From the NCBI RefSeq assembly GCF_900188165.1, contig NZ_FZOS01000008.1:1-64000 (forward strand): 64,000 nucleotides of DNA, in the 5' to 3' direction. The notes under the pieces were generated by a model. The model saw only the letters and a list, made by a program, of their open reading frames with translations, was not told the origin of the DNA and did no database searches. The stretch is from Edaphosphingomonas laterariae. Its GTDB lineage: Bacteria > Pseudomonadota > Alphaproteobacteria > Sphingomonadales > Sphingomonadaceae. Below, piece after piece: positions 45,754 to 54,223 of the stretch (the first letter of the stretch is position 1; the number at the start of each line of letters is the position of its first letter). A program made the position numbers and the translations under genes.

Positions 45754-47586
45754 TCAGCCCGCCTTTCGCGATGCGATCCAGGCATCCACCTGTTCCTCCA
45801 GAACGTCGAGCGGAACGGGCCCGCTCTTGAGGACGACGTCGTGGAAACCGCGCACGTCGAATCGGTCGCCGAGCGCCTTCTGTGCCTTGTCGCGCAGCTC
45901 GCTGATCTTCAGGCGGCCGATCATGTAGGCCGTCGCCTGGCCCGGATAGACGACATAGCGTTCGATCGCCTTGACGATGCCGCCCGGCGCGTCGGCCGAA
46001 TTATCCTCGACATATTTGATCGCCTGTTCGCGGGTCCAGCGCTTGTGGTGGAGGCCGGTGTCGACGACGAGGCGGATGGCGCGATGCAGTTCGAGCTGGA
46101 GCCGGCCGAAATCGCGATAGGGATCGGTATAGAGGCCCATGTCCTTGGCCAGCTTTTCCGAATAGAGGCCCCAGCCTTCCGAATAGGCCGTCACGCCGCC
46201 GAACTGGCGGAAGGGCGGTACGTCCTTCAATTCGGTCTGGATCGTGCGCTGAAGGTGATGGCCGGGCAGGCCCTCATGGTAGAACAGCGCCTCCACCTCG
46301 AACAGCGGCATGTCCGCCATGTCGTAGAGGTTGGCATAATAGGTGCCGGGCCGCGAACCATCGGGCGCGGGGCTCTGGTAGAAGGCCTTGCCGGCCGATT
46401 TCTCGCGGAACGGCTCGACCCGCTTCACCACCAGCGGCGCCTGCGGCAGCACGCCGAACCACTGCGGCAGCTTGGCCGTCACCCACTGCTTGGCCTTTTC
46501 GGTTTCCGCCAGATACAGCGCGCGGCCTTCATCGGTGTTGGGCGCATAGAATTGCTTGTCGGTGCGCATGAACTGGAAGAAGGCCTGCAGGTCGCCCTTG
46601 AAGCCGGTCTTGTCCATGATCGCCTTCATCTCGCCATGGATGCGGGCGACATTGTCGAGGCCGATCTGGTGGATCTGATCGGGCGTCAGCGCGGTCGTCG
46701 TATAGTTGGACAGGCGCTCGGCATAATAAGCCGCGCCGTCCTTGAAGCGCCACACGCCGTCATCGGTGCCGGCCAGCTTCTCCTGCGCGCCCATTTCGGC
46801 GATCAGCCGCGCATAAGCGGGCTTCACCGATGTCGTCAGCGCCTTGGCGCCGGCGGCGACGAGCGCATCCTTTTCGGCCTGCGGGATATCCAGCTTGGCG
46901 ACCTTGGCCTTGAGATCCGCATAAAGCGGCGCATCGGCGCCCGCATCGAAGGGCGCGCCCTTGATCACGTTCTGCGCGTCCGAGATCACATAAGGATAGA
47001 CCCATTTCGGTGGCGTCAGCCCCTTGGCGGCGCGCGTCTTCGATTCGGCGATGATCTGGTCGATCGCGGGGCCCAGGCCCTGAAGGCGGCTGACATAGGC
47101 TTCGGCGTCGGCCTTGGTCATCACCCGATGGATGTTGATCAGGAAGGCCGGCAGCTGGCTCTGCGCGCCGTTCATCTGGTCGAACGCATATTCATGGTCG
47201 CGATAGGGGAAGGCCCGGTCGCGCCGTTCGATCATCTTCTCGAACAGATGGAAGGACAGGCGGTTATTCTCGTCCAGCCTGGCCGGATCGAAGCGCTGGC
47301 GCATCTGGGCCACGGCGGCCTGCTGGAGCGCGTGCTGGCGCACCTCGGCGGCATCCGAAAAATCGTTCCACTTGCCATAATCGCCGTCGCGGATGCCGCG
47401 ATAGGATTTGGTCATCGGCGACAGCGCCAGTTCCGCCTTGTCGAACTCGATGAAGAATTGCTGGATGGCGGCATTCTGGTCGGCCGGGGCCACGGCTGCC
47501 GGCGCGGCGGCGGGCGTCTGGGCGGTGGCCGGAACCGTGCCGGCGGCGGCGATCGCGGTCGAAAGGAAAAGCAGCGTGCGGAACAT
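45754..47586 (-). CDS. Secreted DUF885-family protein (putative metallo-carboxypeptidase)
   Basis: A 610-aa exported protein with signal peptide MFRTLLFLSTAIAAAGTVPATAQ. The C-terminal half has the DUF885 signature EALFYHEGLPGHHLQ, an HExxxGHH-like zinc site, followed by TAYSEGWGLYSEKLA, whose Glu may be the third ligand, and the C-terminal YPGQATAYMIGRLKI. The family is distantly related to thermolysin-like and M32-type peptidases; activity is inferred. The AGGGAG ribosome-binding site is clear. It is divergent from pyrD and ended by a strong terminator. Confidence 0.92.
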   Translation of the reverse strand: MFRTLLFLSTAIAAAGTVPATAQTPAAAPAAVAPADQNAAIQQFFIEFDKAELALSPMTKSYRGIRDGDYGKWNDFSDAAEVRQHALQQAAVAQMRQRFDPARLDENNRLSFHLFEKMIERRDRAFPYRDHEYAFDQMNGAQSQLPAFLINIHRVMTKADAEAYVSRLQGLGPAIDQIIAESKTRAAKGLTPPKWVYPYVISDAQNVIKGAPFDAGADAPLYADLKAKVAKLDIPQAEKDALVAAGAKALTTSVKPAYARLIAEMGAQEKLAGTDDGVWRFKDGAAYYAERLSNYTTTALTPDQIHQIGLDNVARIHGEMKAIMDKTGFKGDLQAFFQFMRTDKQFYAPNTDEGRALYLAETEKAKQWVTAKLPQWFGVLPQAPLVVKRVEPFREKSAGKAFYQSPAPDGSRPGTYYANLYDMADMPLFEVEALFYHEGLPGHHLQRTIQTELKDVPPFRQFGGVTAYSEGWGLYSEKLAKDMGLYTDPYRDFGRLQLELHRAIRLVVDTGLHHKRWTREQAIKYVEDNSADAPGGIVKAIERYVVYPGQATAYMIGRLKISELRDKAQKALGDRFDVRGFHDVVLKSGPVPLDVLEEQVDAWIASRKAG

Positions 47587-47716
47587 GTCAGCTCCCTGAA
47601 GAGATGTTTCGTGTTTTTCTGGTCTGCGGGTGTGTTAGCGCGATGCCACGGCACGTCAAATGGCCGGGCGGCGTAAATTGCATGACGTTGCTGCGATCAG
47701 GCGCTAGGCGGCGGCC

Positions 47717-48751
47717 ATGGCCCTTTATCCGATGCTCCGCCCGCTGGTGTTCCGCATGGACGCCGAAACCGCCCATCGCGCGACGATCAGCGCGCTCCGG
47801 CTGAAGCCCGCGGGCGCGCGCCCGGCGTCGGACCCCCGGCTGGCGGTGTCGCTGGCGGGGTTGAATTTCCCCAGCCCGGTCGGCCTCGCCGCCGGGTTCG
47901 ACAAGGATGCGCAGGTGCCCGATGCGATGCTGTCGCTGGGCTTCGGCTTCGTCGAGGTGGGCACGCTCACCCCCTTCCCGCAGGATGGCAATCCACGGCC
48001 CCGCTTGTTCCGGCTGGCGGAGGACCAGGCGGTGATCAACCGCATGGGCTTCAACAATGGCGGGCAGGCGGCCGCGCTCGAACGGCTGCTCAAGCGGCGC
48101 CATCGCCCCGGTATCGTCGGCGTGAATATCGGCGCCAACAAGGACGCGGCCGATCGCATCGCCGATTATGCCAAGGGCGTGACGGTGATGAAGGGCGTTG
48201 CCGATTATCTGACGGTCAACATCTCGTCGCCCAACACGCCGGGGCTGCGCGCGCTGCAATCGCGGCAGGCGCTGGATGAGCTGCTGGCCGGCGTGATGGA
48301 AGCACGCGGCGCCGCGCGGCCCCCGGTTTTCCTCAAGGTGGCGCCCGATCTCGAACCCGCCGATATCGATGATATCGCGGCGGTTGCGCATGATCGCCAG
48401 CTCGATGCGCTGATCGTCGCCAACACCACGATCACCCGGCCGCCGCTCCGTTCGGTCCATGCCGGTGAAACCGGTGGTCTTTCCGGCGCGCCGCTGCACG
48501 ATCTCGCCACCCAGCGGCTCCGCGATTTCCGTTCGGCGACCGGCGGCGGCATCCCGCTGATCGCCGCCGGGGGCATTGCCAGCGCCGAACAGGCCTATGC
48601 CCGCATCCGGGCGGGGGCGCGCCTCGTCCAGCTCTACAGCGCGATGGTCTATGAAGGGCCGGGCCTTGCCGCGCGGATCGTGCGCGGATTGCCGGCCCTG
48701 CTGGCGCGCGACGGGTTTGATCGGATCGAACAGGCGGTCGGGGTCGATTGA
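47717..48751 (+). CDS. pyrD: Dihydroorotate dehydrogenase (quinone), class 2
   Basis: A 344-aa FMN enzyme oxidising dihydroorotate in pyrimidine synthesis with ubiquinone as acceptor. The N-terminal amphipathic membrane-binding segment MALYPMLRPLVFRMDAETAH marks class 2. The active site has Ser as base in VNISSPNTPGLR, and FMN-binding segments GLAAGFDKDAQVP, NRMGFNNGG and IPLIAAGGI are present. It is divergent from the DUF885 gene across 130 bp. Confidence 0.97.
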   Translation: MALYPMLRPLVFRMDAETAHRATISALRLKPAGARPASDPRLAVSLAGLNFPSPVGLAAGFDKDAQVPDAMLSLGFGFVEVGTLTPFPQDGNPRPRLFRLAEDQAVINRMGFNNGGQAAALERLLKRRHRPGIVGVNIGANKDAADRIADYAKGVTVMKGVADYLTVNISSPNTPGLRALQSRQALDELLAGVMEARGAARPPVFLKVAPDLEPADIDDIAAVAHDRQLDALIVANTTITRPPLRSVHAGETGGLSGAPLHDLATQRLRDFRSATGGGIPLIAAGGIASAEQAYARIRAGARLVQLYSAMVYEGPGLAARIVRGLPALLARDGFDRIEQAVGVD

Positions 48752-48759
48752 TCGTTTCT

Positions 48760-48787
48760 GGCGATCATTATCAGTGGAATGATCGCC
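48760..48787 (+). terminator. Hairpin after pyrD (possible terminator)
   Basis: GGCGATCAT (48760-48768) and ATGATCGCC (48779-48787) form a perfect 9-bp stem with a 10-nt loop, 9 bp after the pyrD stop. Only a weak T-rich stretch follows and it runs directly into the next promoter, so termination is plausible but not certain. Confidence 0.45.
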
Positions 48788-48816
48788 TTGACCTTATTGC
48801 GAATGGTTCGCATATT
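48788..48816 (+). promoter_or_regulatory. Promoter with Fur-box-like palindrome for the DUF2061 gene
   Basis: TTGACC (48788-48793), a 17-bp spacer and CATATT (48811-48816) make a good sigma70 promoter. Between and overlapping them, TGCGAA-TGG-TTCGCA (48798-48812) is a perfect 6-bp inverted repeat of the Fur-box style (TGCGAATnnTTCGCA). Occupancy would block the -10, suggesting iron repression. Confidence 0.6.
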
Positions 48817-48839
48817 GGCGGCGAGAAGGAACCGCCGCC

Positions 48840-49052
48840 ATGTCGCTCGAATATATCAAGACGCTCACCTACCTCGCCATCCACCTGACGGTCGGCTTCA
48901 CAGTCGCCTATCTGCTCACCGGTTCTGTCGAGATCGCGGGCGGGATCGCGCTGATCGAACCCTGCGTCAACGCCGTCGCCTTCTTCTTCCATGAACGCGC
49001 CTGGGCAGGCCGCCTGCACCTGCCGGGTTTCGGCGGGCCAGCGGCGGCCTGA
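48840..49052 (+). CDS. DUF2061 small membrane protein
   Basis: A 70-aa protein with two hydrophobic segments (YLAIHLTVGFTVAYLLTG and IAGGIALIEPCVNAVAFFFH). The pattern TLTYLAIHLTVGFTVAYLLTG and FFFHERAW matches DUF2061 (membrane protein of unknown function). It has a GAGAAGGA site upstream of the ATG and its own predicted, possibly Fur-controlled, promoter. Its stop lies 7 bp from the stop of the convergent PEP-CTERM gene. Confidence 0.88.
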   Translation: MSLEYIKTLTYLAIHLTVGFTVAYLLTGSVEIAGGIALIEPCVNAVAFFFHERAWAGRLHLPGFGGPAAA

Positions 49053-49059
49053 GGGGCGT

Positions 49060-49710
49060 TCAAGTGGTCAATAGGCGACGGCGCGGGAGGCGGATGGCAC
49101 CGCCCACTAGGCCAAAGCCGACGATCAGCATCGCCCACGTAGTCGGCTCCGGCACGGCGGCAGGTGAAGTGCGGGTGATTGACAAAAGCGTGGCATCGAA
49201 CCCCGTCCCCGCGTTCAAATCATAGTAAGTGAACTCACCGCTGGGGCCAGTCGGGCCCACGTCGTCCTCGTCATCAAAATATGAGTATCGAATGAGTTCT
49301 GGAAAATCCGTCGGCAATGACGATGTGTTCAGGAAAGATACCAGAGGATCCCAAAGGTAGATTGCAGCGTTCGCCTGAGGCGTCATCGCGATCAGGTAAA
49401 AATCTCCACCATCCTCGGTGAAAATATTCACGCCAGAAAAGGCTCTCGCCGAGAAGTCGATGTCTGCAGCACGAAAAGCGAGGTTGATTGATGCGTCCTC
49501 AAATGTCGAACCGAACGAGCCTTCGTAGACGTAAGTGGAAGAGGCGTTGAGCTCCTCATCGTATCGGAACTGCCCCGTCACCAGCGTCCCGGTGGGGAGT
49601 AACGCATTCGCAACGTCGATTCTCGCAACGAAATCAAATGTTGCGGCAACTGCCGGAACACTGGCGCCAATAAGGCCGAACAAAACGCCCGCAAACACCA
49701 AGCCGCGCAT
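49060..49710 (-). CDS. PEPxxWA-CTERM sorting-domain protein
   Basis: A 216-aa exported protein: signal peptide MRGLVFAGVLFGLIGASVPAVAA, a beta-rich Asp/Ser/Thr-rich mature domain, then the sorting signal VPEPTTWAMLIVGFGLVGGA followed by Arg-rich IRLPRRR. The PEPxxWA variant is characteristic of Sphingomonadaceae and marks substrates of exosortase-type systems. Codon use is less GC-rich than its neighbours, common for such surface proteins. No exosortase is nearby. A run of eight G precedes the start as a ribosome-binding site. Function is unknown. Confidence 0.92.
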   Translation of the reverse strand: MRGLVFAGVLFGLIGASVPAVAATFDFVARIDVANALLPTGTLVTGQFRYDEELNASSTYVYEGSFGSTFEDASINLAFRAADIDFSARAFSGVNIFTEDGGDFYLIAMTPQANAAIYLWDPLVSFLNTSSLPTDFPELIRYSYFDDEDDVGPTGPSGEFTYYDLNAGTGFDATLLSITRTSPAAVPEPTTWAMLIVGFGLVGGAIRLPRRRLLTT

Positions 49711-49836
49711 GGCATCCCCCCCCCGGATAGCACCTCACCGCACCGCGAGCAGGCACCAACGATGACGGTGCTTAAAGGCAATTAACGATAATAAGCAACT
49801 GGCATTCTGGTATTTTCTTGTTACCTTAGCGGATCA

Positions 49837-51627
49837 TCATCGCCCGTAAAGCGCGTCCAGCCCTTCGCCATAGACCTTGCGGATCGCGTGGCGGCGGATC
49901 TTGAGCGAGGGCGTCAGCATCTCGTTCTCGATCGTGAAGGCGTCGTCGGCGATCAGGATGCGGCGCACCTTCTCGATCACCGAAAGGCTGGTGTTGACCC
50001 GGTCGACGGCGGCCATCAGCGCCTTCTGGAAGCGCGGATCGGTGCGCAGCGCCGCCGCGTCATAAGCGATGCCCTGCGCCGCCGCCCATTCCTTCGCCCA
50101 ATCCGGATCGGGCACGATCAGGCCGACGAGATGCGGCCTCCGATCGCCGGTCACCATCGCCTGCAGGATTTCGGGTTCGAGCGTCAGCATCCCTTCGACC
50201 TTCTGGGGCGCGACATTGTCGCCCTTGTCGTTGACGATGATGTCCTTCTTGCGATCGGTGATGACGATCCGCCCGCAGTCGTCGATATGGCCGACATCGC
50301 CGGTGTGGAGCCAGCCATCCTTGAGGACGCGCGCCGTCTCCTCCTCGTTGCGCCAATAGCCGTGCATCACCAGTTCGCCGCGCACCAGGATCTCGCCATC
50401 CTCGGCGATCTGCACTTCGACATCGGGCAAAGGCGGCCCCACGCTTTCCATGCGGATGCCCGCCGACGGCCGGTTGCACGATATCACCGGCGCCGCTTCC
50501 GTCTGGCCATAGCCTTGCAGGAAGGTGATGCCGAGCGAGTGGAAGAACAGCCCGACTTCGGGATTGAGCGGGGCGCCGCCCGAAACCATCGCCTTCATCC
50601 GCCCGCCGAACCGCTTGCCCACCTTGGGCTTCAGCGTGCCGCGCAGGATCAGTTCCATCGGCCAGTCGGCCAATGCCATGCGGCCGGCATAATCCTTTTC
50701 GCCGATCGCCAGCGCGCGGCGCAGCAGATAGCGCGAAAGCCGGCCCTGCTTGTCGATCGCCTTCAGCACGCGGGTGCGCAGCACCTCGAACAGGCGGGGC
50801 ACGACCACCATGATCGTCGGCCGCACCTCCTCGATATTGGAGGCGAGCTTTTCCAGCCCTTCGGAATAATAGATCTGCGCGCCCAGCCCGATCGGGAAAT
50901 GCTGGCCGCCGGTATGCTCATAGGCATGGCTGAGCGGCAGGAAGGACAGGAAAACCTCGTCCTCCCAGCCGAAATCCTCCGAAATCACCGTCGTGCAGCC
51001 GGCCACATTGTGCAGGATCGCGCCATGGTGCTGGCGCACGCCGCGCGGGGCGCCGCCGGTGCCCGATGTGTAGATGATGCAGGCCAGATCCTCGCGCGTG
51101 AAATCCGCCGCCGCCTCGGCCGTCGCCACCTCGGTCGGGTGGGCGGCGATCAGGCCGGCCCAATCATGGAAGCGGGCATCGCCCGACTGGCCGATGCGCA
51201 GCGGCTCGATGCCGATCACATGGCTGCACGCGGTCGATCGCATCACCGCGGGCATCAGCGCCTTGGCCAGCCTTGCGGTGGAAACGATCACCGCGCGCGC
51301 GCCGCTATTCTCCAGAATATGGGCGTGGTCGCGCTCGGTATTGGTGGTGTAGGTCGGCACCGTCACCAGCCCGGCGGTCATGATCGCCAGATCGGCGATG
51401 CACCATTCGGGGCGGTTTTCGGATACCAGCATCACCCGGTCGCCCCGCTTGAGGCCGAGGCCGCCCAGCGCCGCCGCCAGCGCCGCGACCTGCCGGGCGG
51501 CCTCCGCCCAACTGGTCGCCTGCCATGCGCCGTCGCGCTTCGCCCACAGGAAAGGCGCGTCGCCCTTCACCCGCGCGCGGGTGAAGAACATCGTCACAAG
51601 ATTGGGGAAATGTTCCAGCTTGCGCAT
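49837..51627 (-). CDS. Long-chain fatty-acid--CoA ligase / AMP-dependent synthetase
   Basis: A 596-aa ANL-superfamily ligase. The P-loop is IIYTSGTGGAPRGV, in which Gly and Arg replace the usual Thr and Lys of TSGTTGxPKG. Other motifs are GYGQTEAAPV (motif A5), GWLHTGDVGHID (A7) and ITDRKKDIIVNDKGDNV (A8), and a catalytic Lys is in the C-terminal lobe (LTPSLKIRRH). The closest match is the FadD15-like group activating long-chain fatty acids. The ATG at 51625-51627 is preferred to an in-frame TTG six bases upstream. Confidence 0.93.
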   Translation of the reverse strand: MRKLEHFPNLVTMFFTRARVKGDAPFLWAKRDGAWQATSWAEAARQVAALAAALGGLGLKRGDRVMLVSENRPEWCIADLAIMTAGLVTVPTYTTNTERDHAHILENSGARAVIVSTARLAKALMPAVMRSTACSHVIGIEPLRIGQSGDARFHDWAGLIAAHPTEVATAEAAADFTREDLACIIYTSGTGGAPRGVRQHHGAILHNVAGCTTVISEDFGWEDEVFLSFLPLSHAYEHTGGQHFPIGLGAQIYYSEGLEKLASNIEEVRPTIMVVVPRLFEVLRTRVLKAIDKQGRLSRYLLRRALAIGEKDYAGRMALADWPMELILRGTLKPKVGKRFGGRMKAMVSGGAPLNPEVGLFFHSLGITFLQGYGQTEAAPVISCNRPSAGIRMESVGPPLPDVEVQIAEDGEILVRGELVMHGYWRNEEETARVLKDGWLHTGDVGHIDDCGRIVITDRKKDIIVNDKGDNVAPQKVEGMLTLEPEILQAMVTGDRRPHLVGLIVPDPDWAKEWAAAQGIAYDAAALRTDPRFQKALMAAVDRVNTSLSVIEKVRRILIADDAFTIENEMLTPSLKIRRHAIRKVYGEGLDALYGR

Positions 51628-51764
51628 GGCCAAGGCGTGCCTTTTCGGGGGCGTTCATTTTCGCCCCTTGTAACTTGGAATGGTGCCCGGTCCAGTTACG
51701 GAAAGCGTGGCTTTGCGATAATAAGCGCGTGGCGGGGCCGGTCGATGCCGGCCGCCCTGATCGC

Positions 51765-53432
51765 CTATTCCGTCAGGGCCACGCCCTCGCTGCGCGTGTC
51801 GGCGGTGCCGCGCCAGCCATTGCCAACGCGTTCGACCGCGTTCAGCTTCGATGCCAGGTCGGCGGGCGATACCGGCTGGCCCAATTTCTCCAGCGCGGGG
51901 CGCATCGCATCCAGGCTGGTGCCCTGTTCCACCTGCAGCGCGCCGCCGCCGAAATAGATATTGGGGAGCGCGATCGCCTCGGCCGCGGGCAGCTTCCAGT
52001 CGATAAAGCCGACCAGCGCCTTCATCACATGCATGATGATCCGCTTGCCGCCGGCGGAACCCAGCGCCAGCACCACCTTGCCATCGGGGCCGTAGACGAT
52101 CGTCGGCGACATCGAGGATAGCGGCCGCTTGCCCGCTTCCACCCGGTTGGCGACGGGCGCGCCATTTCTTTCGGGCACGAAGGTGAAATCGGTCAGTTCG
52201 TTGTTCAGCACCATGCCGCTGGCGACCAGCTGGCTGCCGAACGGCCCTTCCACCGTCGACGTCATCGACACGACATCGCCATTGCCGTCGACGGCGACGA
52301 AATGGGTGGTGCCCGAAACTTCGCCCGAAATCCCCGCGGTGCGCGGCTCGGCACCCGGCGGCGTGCCCGGTTGATAGCGGCCGAGCGAGCGGACGGGCGA
52401 TATCAAGGCGGAACGCTTGGCCAGATAATTCCGGTCGATCAGTCCGGCGAGCGGAACCGAAACGAAATCCACGTCGCCCAGATAGGTTTCGCGATCGGCA
52501 TAAGCGAGCTGCATCGCTTCGCCGATCAGGTGCCAGGCGGTGGGGCTGTCCTTGCCGAGCTTCGCCATGTCGAAGCGCTCGATCATGCCCAGCATCTGCA
52601 GGATCGTGACCCCGCCCGATGATGGCGGCCCCATGCCGCAGACGCGATAGCCGCGATATTCGCCGCAGACTGGCGCGCGTTCCTTGGCCTGATAGGCGGC
52701 AAGGTCGGCCAGCGTCAGCGGCACCGGATGGCGCGGGGCGTTGGTGACGGCGGCGGCGATCGCCGCGCCATGCCGGCCGGCGTAAAAGGCGTCCGGCCCG
52801 CCCGTCGCGATGTCGCGCAGCAGGCCGGCAAGCGCGGGGTTGCGGATGATCGTGCCGGCGGGCGCGGCCTTGCCGTCGCGGGTGTAAAGGGCAGCGATCT
52901 CGGGGAAATCCTGCCACAGCGGCGATACATAGCCCATGAATCGGGCCATGCGCGGGCTGACGGCATAGCCGTTTTCGGCAAGCCGGATCGCGGGTTCGAA
53001 CAGCTTTGCCCAGGGCAGCTTGCCCCATTTGCGGTGCGCGTCCGCCATCAGGCGGATATTGCCCGGCACGCCGACCGATTTGCCGCCGGGAAAGGCCTGG
53101 CCATAGGCCATCGCCTTGCCGTTCGCCATGAAGCGATCGGCGGTCGCGGCGGCGGGTGCGGCTTCGCGCCCGTCGATGGTGGAAAGCGTGCCCGTCCCGC
53201 CGTCATGGTGGACCAGCAGCCCGCCGCCGCCGATGCCCGATGATTGCGGTTCGACCACGGTGAGCGCCAGCATCATCGCCATTGCGGCATCGGTGGCGCT
53301 GCCGCCGGCGCGCAGCATTTGGCGCCCCGCTTCCGCCGCACGCGGATCGGCGGCGGTGACGACGCCACCGGCGGCGTTCGCGGCAATCGGGGTGAGGATC
53401 AGGGCGAGGAGGAGACAGAGACGGGCGACCAT
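51765..53432 (-). CDS. ggt: Gamma-glutamyltransferase
   Basis: A 555-aa periplasmic Ntn-hydrolase made as a precursor. The signal peptide is MVARLCLLLALILTPIAANA. Self-cleavage before the catalytic Thr is expected in EVSGTTHFVAVDGNGD near residue 375. The large subunit has EPQSSGIGGGGLLVHHDGG and the small subunit ends with the glutamate-binding loops (SSMSPTIVYGPDGK, LGSAGGKRIIMHV). It hydrolyses or transfers the gamma-glutamyl group of glutathione. The ATG at 53430-53432 gives the signal peptide exactly. Confidence 0.96.
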   Translation of the reverse strand: MVARLCLLLALILTPIAANAAGGVVTAADPRAAEAGRQMLRAGGSATDAAMAMMLALTVVEPQSSGIGGGGLLVHHDGGTGTLSTIDGREAAPAAATADRFMANGKAMAYGQAFPGGKSVGVPGNIRLMADAHRKWGKLPWAKLFEPAIRLAENGYAVSPRMARFMGYVSPLWQDFPEIAALYTRDGKAAPAGTIIRNPALAGLLRDIATGGPDAFYAGRHGAAIAAAVTNAPRHPVPLTLADLAAYQAKERAPVCGEYRGYRVCGMGPPSSGGVTILQMLGMIERFDMAKLGKDSPTAWHLIGEAMQLAYADRETYLGDVDFVSVPLAGLIDRNYLAKRSALISPVRSLGRYQPGTPPGAEPRTAGISGEVSGTTHFVAVDGNGDVVSMTSTVEGPFGSQLVASGMVLNNELTDFTFVPERNGAPVANRVEAGKRPLSSMSPTIVYGPDGKVVLALGSAGGKRIIMHVMKALVGFIDWKLPAAEAIALPNIYFGGGALQVEQGTSLDAMRPALEKLGQPVSPADLASKLNAVERVGNGWRGTADTRSEGVALTE

Positions 53433-53482
53433 GCGGCCAGCCTTAGAACAGGGGGCGCCGAAAGCGAACCCCGCGCGCGCCG

Positions 53483-54049
53483 TCATGCTTCCAGTTCGAT
53501 GTCCCAATAAAGCCAGTCGCGCCAGCTGGTGTGGAGGTAATTGGGCGGGAAGGAACGTCCATGCTCCTGCAGCTGCCAGCTTGTCGGGCGGATCGGTTCC
53601 TCGGCCAGCGTCATATGGGCTTCGCGCGGCGTGCGCCCGCCCTTCTTGAGGTTGCAGGGCGCGCAGGCGGTGGCCACATTCTCCCATGTCGTCCGCCCGC
53701 CCTGCGCGCGCGGGATGACATGATCGAACGTCAGATCGCTGGTCTTTCCGCAATATTGGCAGGCGAAACGATCGCGCAGGAACAGGTTGAATCGGGTGAA
53801 GGCGGGATATTCGGACGGCCGCACATATTGGCGCAGCGCGATCACCGATGGCAGCTGCATGGTGAAATTGGGGCTATGCACTTCGCGCTGATAATGGGCG
53901 ACGATATCGACGCGTTCGAGGAACACCGCCTTGATCGCGGTCTGCCAGGACCAGAGGCTGAGTGGATAATAGCTGAGCGGCGTGTAATCGGCGTTGAGCA
54001 CAAGCGCCGGGCAACTGTCCGGATGGCGCAGGAGATCGGGATGATACAT
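53483..54049 (-). CDS. HNH endonuclease family protein
   Basis: A 188-aa protein widespread in alphaproteobacteria. The HNH core has zinc cysteines in FACQYCGKTSDLTFDHVIPR (catalytic His in FDHV) and CAPCNLKKGGRTPREA. N-terminal residues ALVLNADYTPLSYYPLSLW are typical of this house-keeping HNH group, whose role is not established. It is divergent from gluQ across 174 bp containing a 7-bp inverted repeat (54109-54115 with 54145-54151). Confidence 0.93.
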   Translation of the reverse strand: MYHPDLLRHPDSCPALVLNADYTPLSYYPLSLWSWQTAIKAVFLERVDIVAHYQREVHSPNFTMQLPSVIALRQYVRPSEYPAFTRFNLFLRDRFACQYCGKTSDLTFDHVIPRAQGGRTTWENVATACAPCNLKKGGRTPREAHMTLAEEPIRPTSWQLQEHGRSFPPNYLHTSWRDWLYWDIELEA

Positions 54050-54223
54050 GGAACGGACTGTCCTCCCTCTGGTGGAAGACCAGCGGGCGGCTTCGGTCCC
54101 GTCGCACTCGGGACGCGATGGCCGAACCGGCTCGCGTCTCCCGACGTCCCGCTTCTACCTCATGATGCGTGACGGGGGCATGACAGCATTGTTCGCGACT
54201 CATGGTCAAGAGCCAGTTTTGCC

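Noticed and set aside
45724-47676. A 650-codon plus-strand frame opposite the DUF885 gene
   Set aside because: The minus strand has signal peptide, HEGLPGHH motif, ribosome-binding site and terminator; the plus frame has none of these.
49888-51957. A 689-codon plus-strand frame opposite the acyl-CoA ligase
   Set aside because: It is opposite a complete ANL ligase and has typical antisense His/Arg/Asp-rich composition.
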